Assembly (NCBI GenBank): GCA_009829735.1
Contig: CM020618.1
Span: forward strand, 31,410,894 to 31,474,893
DNA length: 64,000 bases
Origin: Pyropia yezoensis
Lineage: Eukaryota; Rhodophyta; Bangiophyceae; Bangiales; Bangiaceae
Direction: 5' to 3'
The notes below the pieces were generated by a model. It made no database searches. It was given only the letters and a program-made list of their open reading frames with translations, and was not told the origin of the DNA. Shown here one piece after another: positions 42,772 to 53,579 of this stretch. Made by a program: the position numbers and the translations under genes. Every line of letters starts with the position of its first letter. The stretch's first letter is position 1.

Positions 42772-45700
42772 CGCAGACCCACTGAGCCGAGGCCCAATCG
42801 GTCGGTGGACTCGTCTCCGTTGATGGCCGTTAAGCCTATGGGCCCCTCCACGATCCTTATGGGCCCCGTCGAGAAGGAAACTGATAAGAACGGGTCGGGA
42901 CAAGTGTTCGGGTTCAAGGGATCCACGCCCCAGTTCGTGGGAGTACGTACCATGGACAGCCGGCGCCCGTTCCGTTGTTACCTTTGTTGGGAACCGGGTC
43001 ACATGGCCCATCACTGTTCCACGTTGTCTGAGGCGCAACGGAAAGCGGTTCTCCAGTCCCGAGACTCGTTTCTTGCGGCCACTCGTGGACAGATTCAGAG
43101 TACCGGGGTAAAGCCGAACGCGGACCGCCAGTTCCATCGTCAGATCCGGGTTGCTATGGTTCAAGCCCTTTGTGAAGGGATCAACATGTCGGATGACGGG
43201 GCGGACCAAGGGTACCATGTGAACGACGGTTCCCAGGAGCCGGGACCCTCGGGAAAAGAGTAACGGGGGGCGGATCGAAGCGGTCCCCTCCCCATCGTAG
43301 GGATAGTACCTGCTCGTTTGCAACTGCGTTGCGGTTCTCCAAGATCTTTAAGGGCCTCGCTAGACCTGTACGTTCTGAGTCTCCTATTACTTTGACCACC
43401 CCTTGTTCCTGTTTGCCCTCTCTGGCACGATGATCCAAGTCTGGGCTCCGACATCGGATGGGGATGAAGAAGCCCTATGTGTTCAAGAGTACCTTTCTTG
43501 TACTGCGTAAGAGAAATTTTGCTTTGAATACTTTGGTCCGACTGGGCAGGGGGAAACCGACGGACACCACCGCGATCAAGGACACTCGTGCTGGGCCAAG
43601 CGTGGTACGCGAGGAAATCATCCGTGACTGAAGGCAACGACTGGCGTCGAGGGCCCCGAGGTCGACGCATGTATGTGATGCCTCGGGTCAGTTGTAACGA
43701 GCCCGTGGGATCGTGGAACTATGGGTTATTGTGAACGGGAAGCCGATGGAGTTCGCGTTCCTCGTGGTCAGGGCCCTCTCGGTACCTTTGATCCTCGGAA
43801 GGGACTTCCAGAAGGAAAACGTTCAGGTAATCTACCCTGGAACCGCGTCTGTGCTTTGTACCCTGGGTTTCCTGACGTACGCCAAAAGGACGTGGGACGC
43901 GAAGACCCAGAACGCTTTTCCTGTGAAGGGTAACCCCATACGCCACGATCATTCTGCCCTGTACCTCTCCAAGGGTGTAACTTTGACACCCCGGTCCCTC
44001 CAAGCGGTCTACATGAAGTGCCGAACGAATGGACGTTGTTTACTTTATGAACGGCCACACAAGATGGCTAAGAAAGGGCTCCGTCTGCTTAACGCCCTGG
44101 CTAGCGTATGGAACCGTCGGGACTTCCGGATCCATATTAAGAACATCTCGAACCGGGCGGTCAACTTGCCCAAGAACTTTGCCGTAGGCCTCGCTATCCC
44201 GTACGAAGGACCCGAGCTCGAGGTCCCCACTGATTACTTGCCCTCCCCTAGTGAGTGGGTTAATCCTATTGCTACGTTGGGAACCGAGCAAGAGAACACG
44301 TCGTGCCAAGGGTCGTCACCGGGGGGCGAGACCCCTGAGAAACCCGATGGAACCACGGTACCCGAGGCGGATACGAAGGGCAAGACGTCGGACGGAACCC
44401 CGGTCAAGATGCCCCGGGTAGCGTACGAGCTGATCCTACCTGAACTTCACCAGGCTGTACGTGAACTTTTGGAACGCTACAAGGGTCTGTGGGACGGGCA
44501 ACTGGGACATATTGACGTGACACCTCACCGGATCACTCTGAAGTATGGGGCCAAGCCTATCCGTTCCCAACCGTACCGTACCGGGCTCCATCATCGGGAC
44601 CTTATCAAGGAACAAGTGTAAAGCAGACCAAGCTCGGGGTCATTGAACCGTCCCAGGCTGAGTGGTCGTTCCTGGTTGTCTTGGTCCTGAAGCCCGATGG
44701 TACCCCGCGGTTCTGTGTTGACAACCGCAGACTGAACGATGTAACGGTAAAGGACACGTACCCGTTACCGAGGATGGACGACTGTATCGACTTTCTGGGA
44801 AAAGCAACCGTGTTTTCGATGTTGGACGCGAACTGTGGTTACTGGCTGATCCATGTTGCTGCCGAGGACCAGGATAAGACGACGTTCACGTGTCACGAAG
44901 GAACCTTCCGGTACATAAGGCTCCCCTTTGGTCTTACGAACGCTCCGGCTACGTTTCAACGGGCCATCGATATGATCCTGTCCGGGGTTTTGTAGAAGAC
45001 GTGCCTCGTGTACCTGGACGACATTATTGTCTTCTCTAAGAAGCCTACGGAACACCTAGAACACCTGGAAGAGATCTTTGGGCTACTCGCTAAGGCCGGT
45101 GTTTCCCTCAAGGCCAGCAAGTGCTTCTTGTTCCATGCCGAAGTTGAATACCTTGCCCATATCGGCGGCAAGGGCCAGCTCCGCGTGAATTAAATAAACC
45201 TAATCGGGCTACGGGAGGCCAAGACACCGAGAACCAAAAAGGACCTACGCGGCTTCCTTGGAATGTGTAACATTTACCGTCGCTTTGTTAGGGATTATGC
45301 TCCGGTGGCCCGTCCTCTGTTGGCTATGACCAGTACCAAGGTACCCGACCCTCTGCCTCCTTCTACTCCTGCTCAGACGGACGCGTTCGAGGAACTCAAG
45401 TACCGTGAAACCCACACGCCGATCCTGGCGCTTCCGCGACTCTCAGGCCAGTGTATGGTGGATACCGACGCAAGCGCTGCCCAGATCGGGTGCGTTCTGC
45501 TGCATTAACAAGAGGACGGGGCCTGCAAGCCCGTGGGTTACTGGAGCAGGGTCCTGACACGAGCGGAATGGAACTATTGTACCACGGAACGCGAGTGTCT
45601 TGCCGTTGATTGGGCTCTCTTTCTGTTACGACGGTACCTGGAGGGGACATGCTTCGTTGTACGCACGGAACACACCGCTTTAAATTGGATGCTACACATG

Positions 45701-47307
45701 GAAGGAGCCCATGGACGCTTGGCCTGTTGGCGACTCCGGTTAGCCGAGTACAATTATGCCGTTGAGTCCCATCTTGGTCAACACCACCATGCTGCAGACT
45801 TTATGTCAAGGCTAGAAACTACGGGACACGACCGAGGACCTACACCTGAGGGGACGCCTTCCCTGTTAACCACGGCCAACTTTGTTACTGGATGGGTCCG
45901 TCCGAACGTCAAGACACACAAGAGATACCCACCGTTGTCGGTTGACAGGATTCTTAATGCTCAGGGGAACGACGAGAGTTGCAAGGAACTTCAGGAAGAG
46001 ATGAACCGGAACGCTAACTCGCGGTACGGGGAAACACCTGAAGGGTTACTGGGACGACTGGCCCCTCTGGACCGAGCCGTTCAGATTGTGGTCCCCAAGA
46101 AACTACAGCACAAGGTACTGATTTTGGAACATGAACCACGCCACGCGGGACACCCAAGGATCAATAAGATGTATACCTCTATGAGACGAACGTTCTACTG
46201 GGAAGCTATGGTGGCAGACGTACACACTTTTGTTACCAACTGTAACGCTTGCTCCAAGGGCAAGGTTCAGGGAAGGCGACGTACCAATCCGTTGAAGATG
46301 TTCCCCTCGACAGATCCCTTTTAGGAATTATGCCTTGACCTGTTGGGACCCTTGCCTGAGACAGTGAGCGGGAACAAATACGTTCTGGTTATCGTGGACC
46401 GGTTTACCACGTTGACCCGCGTGGTACCCATTAGCATCCAAGACGCGGAAGTGGTGGCCTCGGCCTTTTTGGATACATAGGTCGCTTCCTACGGGCCCCC
46501 GGAAACTTTAATGACTGACAACGAGCTCCAACTGGCGTCCACGCACTTCCGTGGCGTCTGCAGTATGCTTGGGATCAAACACGTAACGTCCACCACGTAC
46601 CATCCGCAGACCCAGGGACGAGTGGAACGCTTTAACCGTACTATCGTGGCCCAGTTACGTACGTACATTGAGGACCATCAGGACCAGTGGGACGAGTTGG
46701 TTTCCGTGCTTACCGTGGCGTACAACACAAGGCCACAACAGAGTACCGGCGTGGCCCCGCTTGAGTTTGTTATCGCTGAACGCGTGCGTACGTTTGCACT
46801 GGACTGGCTCCCAGAATCCTCGTATCCCAAGGAGTTCAGTCGCAACGTTCGCCAGGTGCGCGAGATGAGACGGGCCTACCTGAGGAACGTAGCCTTCACG
46901 GTCCGCACGAACCTCGACCTGGCCCAGCGTCGGCACAAGCGGGGTTGCGAAAAACGGGTTACGCATGCGAACGAGACCCTTCGGGTCGGAAACTGGGTGG
47001 ACGAGGATACCAACGACGACAGTCGGAAGAAGCTGGACCAGAGAGTCGAGGGTCCCTATCGGATCGTGGACCGGGATGGCCATCCGTTCCCGGTACTGGT
47101 TCAAGGAATCCGTGACCGGGTTAGTAGTGACCATGTGGACCGCGCACATACACCCTGTGGCCAGACAGATTCTACGTCCCTGTCGCATGGTCCGCAAGAA
47201 CCGGTTGTACCCCTGAACCATGAGTACTCTGGTACTCCTTTTGTTTGGAAACGTTTCTTGGGGCACGACAGGGGCCAGGAAGGGAACCTTAGGCTCTGGG
47301 TACGCTG
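42772..47307 (+). mobile_element. Ty3/gypsy chromodomain element, family G1, copy 2 (internal part)
   Basis: Order: gag end with a CCHC knuckle at about 42975-43015 (CYLCWEPGHMAHHC); protease region about 43710-43870 (SVPLILGRDFQ); reverse transcriptase about 44590-45200 (VYLDDIIVFS at 45009); RNase H about 45460-45720; integrase zinc region and core about 46120-46640; and the start of the chromodomain, interrupted at 47307 by the 3' LTR of G2 copy 2. The start of gag and the 5' LTR are absent. The remainder of G1 should lie beyond the right edge of the window, after G2. About six breaks besides the two truncations. Confidence 0.9.
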
Positions 47308-47776
47308 TGTGGCAAAAACCACTCGCACACACGGCACCCAAGTTGGGGCGGTGTACAAGGGCTGCCTCCCGTGTCGGGGGAACCGGAAGAAGTGTAAGTT
47401 GCACACACTCTATCCCTGTTGTGGTGCAATCCCCCCACTGACAAACAAGAAGATGGTGTGTGGTCCAACAGTTTCTTGGTCGGGACGGGGACGCAGGGCC
47501 AAGCCCCGCTGTCCCTCCCCTTGTCCCCCAAGGGTCCCCTCAGAATCTCCCCACTCAGAATCTCCCACCCCAGCACCTGCCCACCGGGCCACACGAAAAT
47601 TCAAGACGATAAATGCAGAAAACCCTCAAATCCACGTTGGATTTACTACTAAGCTAACTATCCCAAACTAAGGGAATATGGACCCAAATGCAGGGGGAGG
47701 AACGGATCAGGCTAGTGGCCTGCCGCCCCTTGCATGGCACGTGTTGCCCCCCTACCTGGGGGTCCATACTGCCACA
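47308..47776 (-). repeat. 3' LTR of G2 copy 2 (469 bp)
   Basis: On the minus strand begins TGTGGCAGTATGG and ends GTTTTTGCCACA. The adjoining GAGAAGAGGGGAG (47777-47790, minus) is the polypurine tract, which fixes the orientation and shows this is the 3' LTR. The left flank bases 47303-47307 (CGCTG) should be the target duplication; its partner is outside the window. Confidence 0.9.
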
Positions 47777-48000
47777 CTCCCCTCTTCTCAGCTCCGACCG
47801 ACCCGGTCGGCCCTGTGAGGGGGTGCGTAAACGCACGTCTCGGCGTTGGGGGCGCGACTTGCTGTCCCCCCTCGAGTACGTAACGCGGGTGTGGAGGCGG
47901 TCGCGTTGACCGCCCCTCTCCTCAAGCTTGCCCACTTGGCAGCTTGCTCTCCCCGGTTCTCACTTCTCCACCACCACCACATCCCCTTCACCTTCCCGTG

Positions 48001-48023
48001 GGCCTCCCCACGCTGGGGAGGCC
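48001..48023 (+). promoter_or_regulatory. Leader stem-loop of the G2 antisense gene, copy 2
   Basis: GGCCTCCCCA, loop CGC, TGGGGAGGCC: a perfect 10-bp stem about 90 bases before the antisense ATG at 48115. Copy 1 has the same structure at 21354-21376. Function unknown. Confidence 0.5.
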
Positions 48024-48114
48024 ACCCGTGTACCCACGATCCGAGTCCCCCTCAGCTCGGGGCGGGTCTCGTGCCGCTGTAGCCAGGGCGTCTCTCCCCG
48101 ACTCGGGGAGAGCC

Positions 48115-50057
48115 ATGGCGACCCCGGGGGTGGAGACGGACTCTCTCGATGAACGTATGGAGGACACCTCCTACGGTGCAGCGCCCGCCGGGACTTCCGG
48201 CGGGGGCTCCGCGATCGCTCCGGGGGATGGGACTCCCGCGTCACCCGGCTTTGGGTTGACGGCGGTATCTCCCCCGAGGCGGGACAAGTTGTCCCGCGTG
48301 AGGCCTTGGGGCGGTGGTTTTACCCCGCTTGGCCTCTGTATGAGGAGGGGTTGACTGTTCTTCGCTGTGGCCGACTTGGCGCAGCGATGGGTCGGGTATG
48401 GGACCGCCTACGGGAGAAGTATCCCCGTAGGGTCGGGTTCCCTGCCAGCTTCAGGACGGACCAGTTTGCCTTCCTGGACAATGAGGAGGTTGAGGACGTT
48501 CAGCGGGCCAATGCTATGGTGGACCGCGGGGGAACTATCCCGGGTCCCGGCGACTTGCCGACCTTTACTTGGGACGCGGTGGCAACTCGCCCCCCGTACC
48601 TTCACGAGGCCGATCCGCACACTCATCACTTTGATGTGCGGATGGAGAAGGACTTCCGGCGAGGTCCCTACTTGGTGACATCGGCTCAACTTGAGTTTCC
48701 TCAGCAGTCTGCTGCCAGTAAGGAGCAGTACTATCCGAAGAAGCCCGAGAGGTGGCCTCAAGTTGAGGTCCCCTACGGGTTACCGGCGTTGCTGCCACAG
48801 TTGCTCGACCACTTCGGCTCCGTCATGTTGACGGCTAGCCCGGATCATCTGGTGTGGGCCATGTTGGCCACCCAGTGGCTCCTCGAGGTCATGTCGACCT
48901 GGGTGTCTTGTGTTCAGCGGCGGGGGATGCTCTGGCATCCCCCCCTCCGGCTTATCCAAGGTTTCGAACAGCTCACCCCTCAGCTAGTTGCTGAGGGGTG
49001 CTCATCAGGACAACTCACTCTACTTGAGGAGATGCTCCGCCTCCACAAGTTTATCGAGTGGGAGAGCATTGAGCACCAGTTGCGCCGCCCCACTCGTGGG
49101 CCCAAGGACGATGGCGCACTTCGCCAGTTCGTATGGGTCGCTCGTGAACTTCACGACGGCCGTGTGGCCCTACGAGAGGGGTTAGGCATCGGGGACTACC
49201 CGTATGCCCCGGGGGTGGATCGCCACACTGCGCCACCCCCGGACAAGGCCATAGTTATGGCCGTGCCCTCACATGATGACCATATGACTCAACCCACTGC
49301 GGGGGCCCCAAGTCGGGGTCGCAGTTACACCCGGGTCCCGCCACCTCGGCGTGCCCCTCCGCGTCCTCCTGTCCCCTACCAGCCGCGCGGGGACATCCCG
49401 ATTAGCGTGGCCGTTGAGTCGTCCACCCCGGTGTCCCCCAACTTGGGGGCCACCCTTCTGACGGTATACCCCAAGTTGGTGTTACCAGCCACGCCTCTAA
49501 CTTCAGAGATGATGATCACCACGTTGGTGCGCACCATATCCTGGTTGGCTGCGTCGACCGCAACCCTTCAAACTTCCGAGACTCCTCAACTTGAGGAGCG
49601 CGTTCGTACGGCAGTGGCGACCGCGAGTTGCGAGTCGGTGGCGGAGTTTATGACGGCCGAGTTGGCTCGCATTGGGGCTATTATGCCCCAGCCAGCCCCA
49701 CTTGGGCGTGGCAAACGTCTCGCGAGCCGAGCATACTCGCCTCCTCGCCGTCGTCGCCGACGCTCCCGGCGCTCTCCTTCCGTGTCGGAAGACGAGTTGT
49801 CTTATTCCGTCTCGGAGTCCTCTACTCCGTCAGAGTCGGAGTCGGTCCGGCGTCTGCGTCGCCAACTTGCGCGCAAGACTAAGCAGAAGGGCAGCCGCGG
49901 TCGTTGCCACTTGCGCGACCGTGAGGGGCGCGACGGTTCCGACTTGGAGCCGCCGGCCCCGCCGACTGGTGGGGAGCGTTATCGCCGTGGGTCTCGCCGC
50001 TCGCCTCCACGTGAGGGCAAGGGCCGTGGGGTCGGAGAGTCTAGCATGTATGCCTAG
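48115..50057 (+). CDS. G2 antisense gene (unknown protein, ~647 codons), copy 2
   Basis: ATG at 48115 (MATPGVETDSLDERMED) starts a frame opposite to gag-pol that ends at 50057, 111 bp before the pol stop. The protein has a disordered Gly/Pro/Ser start; a helical middle (WFYPAWPLYEEGLTVLRCGR; MGRVWDRLREKYPRRVGFP; RWPQVEVPYGLPALLPQLLD; AMLATQWLLEVMSTWVSC; LVAEGCSSGQLTLLEEMLRL); a Pro-rich linker; another helical stretch (LTSEMMITTLVRTISWLAAS); and an Arg/Ser-rich tail (YSPPRRRRRRSRRSPSVSED) like splicing-type RS domains. No enzyme motif, membrane segment or signal peptide is evident. The match to 19246-21263 in copy 1 shows it belongs to the family. About one break. Possible roles are RNA or particle binding, or nuclear targeting through the basic tail; all are guesses. 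Confidence 0.75.
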
Positions 50058-50159
50058 TTGGCAGCTGCCTTTGTTGTGAGAGTGTGAGGGTTAGGGCTGT
50101 AGTTAAAAGCCACTCTGCGTACCACTTCGACTTGAAGCACTCTCTTGGCACTGTTACTC

Positions 50160-50186
50160 AGCCCTCCCTCACGTCGAGGGAGGGCT
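50160..50186. terminator. Stem-loop between the convergent pol and antisense stops (G2 copy 2)
   Basis: AGCCCTCCCTC, loop ACGTC, GAGGGAGGGCT: an 11-bp perfect stem that contains the pol stop codon. Because it is a palindrome it can form in both convergent RNAs. Copy 1 has the counterpart at 19196-19220. Confidence 0.6.
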
Positions 50187-50902
50187 GTTAGGGTCTATCT
50201 CATTCCGGGCACAGTATGCCCGGACCTTCTCAGCGGGAAGGTCCTCCACATACTCCCACGTATCATCCTTGGCTTTGTAGCCGAACCAACGCACCCTCAA
50301 CATGAGGCGGTTAGTGTCCTCATCCCAGCCGTGGTCGATGAACTTATCGAACACGTACTCCTGCGGGCCCTGTTTGGCCGCAGGCAGCGAGGGGAGGCGC
50401 CACGCTTCCAGCGCCCGCGCCCAAGCTGGATCGCCTGCAGGCGGTGGTGCAACTTTGACCACGTCCTGTCCATTCACTGTGCGGACCCCATCGTCACTTT
50501 TGATGGTGAAGCGCCGTTCATCAGTACGAAGGACCTGGTACGGCCCCTTCGTCTGGATTACCAACTTACCCCCAGTTGGGGTGTGTGAGTGAACCAGTAC
50601 CCAGTCACCCAGCTCGGGGACAGGCTTAGCATTGCGCACCGTTTTGTCAAAGGTACGCTTGTAGCGCTTTTGTGCTTTGTCCATCTCAGCCCTGACTTTA
50701 GGGATGAGGTTTTCAAGCCTAGCAGCGAACTCCGCCTTACTCTCAGTAGGAGTAGGCGTACTGCCACCATCCTCCCTAGTTGGGAGCGGCCGCCGCACGG
50801 CAATAGACCGCACGCGACGGGGGGTCACAAAAGCGAGGGGTACTTCCCCGGGAGATGAGTGAACCTGCGAATTGTAGGCAGTGGTAAGAATAGAAATGCA
50901 TT
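50169..50902 (-). pseudogene. G2 integrase C-terminus and chromodomain, copy 2
   Basis: The segment continues the integrase that is interrupted by G3 (ISILTTAYNSQVHSSPGEVP; EMDKAQKRYKRTFDKTVRN) and ends with a chromodomain around 50200-50330 (DTNRLMLRVRWFGYKAKDDT, then WEYVEDLPAEKVRAYCA). Split from the rest of pol at 59085 by the G3 insertion. Confidence 0.85.
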
Positions 50903-50907
50903 GGTCC
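50903..50907. repeat. Target site duplication of G3, left copy (GGTCC)
   Basis: GGTCC directly before the 5' LTR of G3; the same five bases follow the 3' LTR at 59085-59089. Confidence 0.95.
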
Positions 50908-51478
50908 TGTAGCATCCCTGGCCCCGACTGGGGGCCGATCCGGGACTACAACCAGAGGGCACCAGGTGCCAGAACACGCCCGCCGTGTGGTGATGGTTGG
51001 CGGCCGTGGCCCGTGCCCGGCACTGGGATGCGGTGGACTACGCTATCCACACGTGAGAGAGGGATTGCTGATGGGTTTTTGCATACTTGTGAGGGACTTG
51101 ATTTGAGAGAATTTGAGTGTGAGATTAGTGAGTGGGAATAGAATTAGTAGTGATAGTGGCCCCCGACCTGACGAGGTTAGACTCGGGTCGGGGCCACTCG
51201 GGGTTATGGGGGGGCTACCTGGCCAACGTGCCGAGGCTCCCCCAGATGCACGTTAAGAGGGACAGCGAGGCGCCCTTGGCCCGCGCCCTCAGGAAAAAGA
51301 CAACTGCGCGTTTGCTTTCCTCTTCCCCGTGTGCACTACCGTGCGTATCTGTTTGCTCTGCGAGCAGGCACGTGAGGCAACAGGCATACCATTCTCGTAG
51401 TTCCCCTTTCTGTGTTACCTGTCCCTTTCCCCCGAGGGATATTGACACGTGTCTGAGAGGATCGAGTTTTATACCACA
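50908..51478 (+). repeat. 5' LTR of G3 (571 bp)
   Basis: TGTAGCATCC ... TTTATACCACA. Contains a TG-rich block (GAATTTGAGTGTGAG) and a downstream inverted pair CCCCGACCTGACGAG / CTCGGGTCGGGG around 51160-51205. A TGG at 51483, five bases after the LTR, could open the primer binding site, but I cannot match a tRNA. Confidence 0.95.
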
Positions 51479-51690
51479 TATTTGGTGGAGCAGCAGGGGA
51501 TGATTGGAGTGTTTGAGAAGAGACATTTGGGAGCAGCGGTTGGGTTGTTCCTGTTCTGTCTTTTTCTGTGGTTTGGGAATTATTTGCACCCGTTCACGGG
51601 AATCCCATTCCTGGCTCTCCAACCCCTCTCTTGTGGTCTGGCGATCTTTGGACACGCAGGCAACTGGACTGTGGCTGTCAAGAGACCAAC

Positions 51691-53451
51691 ATGGCTACCC
51701 TCCCTGGCACGACGGTGCCCGAAGGGGTAGACCCCGCGTCCCTTGACGCATCCCTGGTCACCGCGGGGGACGGTGCCCAACCCGGCGTTCTCCCTACGGG
51801 TGAAGCAGACCTGGGTGTGACATCCGGTAGCGGACTGGAGTCCACAGGCGGCCAAGCACCACCTGCTCCCGTTCCTCCGGCTGTTCCTCCTGTGGGAGCC
51901 ACCCCGGGGTCAACGGCGTTTGAGTCCGCTCGCAGCAGACGTCTCCCTCCTGTCGGTTCTACTCCTCAACCTCCAGGGATAGCCCCTGGTGTGTTTACTC
52001 CTGGACCCACACATGGCAGCTGGGTGTATACACCTCTTCCTGTGGGCACTAGCGATGCCAGAGGCACCGTTGTGACTGGTTCTACGGGTCTCCCTGAGAC
52101 CTCGACTCCTGGGACCGGCCAAGCTTTTCCTCCCCTTGCATCCTATGGGGCGGGGAGCTCCAAGACCGGTAACCGGAGCAGCCGAAGGCGTCGGCGTCAT
52201 CGCCGTCGCTCTAGCACCAGCGAGACCAGTTCCTCCAGCTCTGAGGAGGGATATGATTGGGATGCATCTCCCGGTCCCACCCGGCGCAGGCTAGTCGAGT
52301 TTGACTTCCCTGCCCACCAAGTGGGAGATGCCACCCTGAACAAGGTCACGTATTGGGGTAACTACCGGCTGGAGAATCAAGACCAAGGTTACACCCGGAA
52401 GATGGCCAAGAAGATGGCGTCCCTGAACCGGCGAATGCAGCCGAGCTTCGGGGGACATCCTAAGTTTTCCGGGAAGAGACCGGCGCTTATCTTTGCCTTC
52501 CTGCGCCGGTTTGTCAAGGCATGCAATGACAACGATGTGTCCGAGGGCAAGGCTCTCTACCTCCTGGTTAACTTCATGACCGGAGAAGCGGAACAGCGGT
52601 TTGCACAGGTTCTACCAGACTCTGCCGGACACATTGTCGGACGTACCGTCGCGAGTTATCCGGAGGCGGTCAACTGGCTCCTGTCCAACTACGCTGACGC
52701 GGACTCTCTGCGTAAAGCAGTCGGCAGGCTGAACCGGGCAACCATGGAAAGACAAGAGACTCCAGAGGCGTTCGCCCGTCGTGTCCGGGAGATGAGCGAT
52801 GCTTGTGGCAACGTTTACCCTGAGGACAGGCTCAAGATGATCTTCTCGGAAGGGCTTCCTGAATATCTTCAAGTGGATGCGGAGAACTACAACCAGGAAC
52901 ATCAAGAACATACCTTCCAGCAGTTGATGGCCTACACCAAGGGCAAGTACCGGCAAGCCAGGGCCCTCGAAGCTCCCATGGTATCAACTCCCTAGCCGTT
53001 GTCGCGAGTTCGACCCGGACCCGACAAGTATGAGGGAGGTGATAGCCCTGTACCAGTACTCGCAGTTGGCGAGGCCTCACCCATGGGGTCAGGGGACAAG
53101 TGGGGCGGCTTCGTTTCCAAGGAGCAACCATCCCTGGTCGCCCCCAAGCAAGTCAAGAGCCAGCGGTTCCGGTCTTGTTGGCTGTGCCAGAAGGAGGATC
53201 ACATGTCCTACCAGTGCCCGACCATTCCCAAGGACCTCCAGGAGAAACTCAAGCGTCAAGGACTGGTGTTTGCAAAGGCGGTCAACTGGGCTGACCGGTG
53301 GGCACCCTCCAAGATGGACAAGGCACAGGTACATGCAATCCGAGTGGCAACCTTACAGAGCATCACGGAGGCTCTGGCAAGGGAAGCTCCTACGGACTTC
53401 GACCTGGAGACCGAAACCTCTAAGGACTCCTCGGACCCGGGAAACGAGTAG
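51691..53451 (+). pseudogene. G3 gag
   Basis: ATG at 51691 (MATLPGTTVPEGVDPASLDA). A Pro/Ser/Gly-rich start is followed by a Ser/Arg stretch near 52190 (RRRRHRRRSSTSETSSSSSE) and a Ty3-type capsid region about 52300-52960 (KFSGKRPALIFAFLRRFVKA; LLVNFMTGEAEQRFAQVLPD; TFQQLMAYTKGKYRQA). A CCHC knuckle, CWLCQKEDHMSYQC, lies at about 53180-53220. Gag assembles the particle and packages RNA. About one interruption, otherwise well kept. Pol follows in another phase after a 128-base gap. Confidence 0.85.
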
Positions 53452-53579
53452 GGCAGGCGCTCTCCCCAAGTGTCTTCCCGAATCTCCGACGGCAGGGTAC
53501 TTCTACCTGTTCTCCCCTTGCGTGCCGGGAGAAAGGACGGCGGTTACCTGCTCAACCGGTAGCCGCCTGGACACCCTGT

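Noticed and set aside
42467-42772. Open antisense frame through the G2 LTR, also open in the other LTR copies
   Set aside because: The frames are short, shift between copies, and are Pro/Arg-rich. I judge them chance frames, though they could carry leader codons of antisense RNA.
42303-47776. Large DNA transposon with 469-bp inverted ends carrying a captured Ty3 fragment
   Set aside because: The polypurine tract, the convergent gene and the length identity show that the ends are LTRs of G2, and the right one belongs to an element extending beyond the window.
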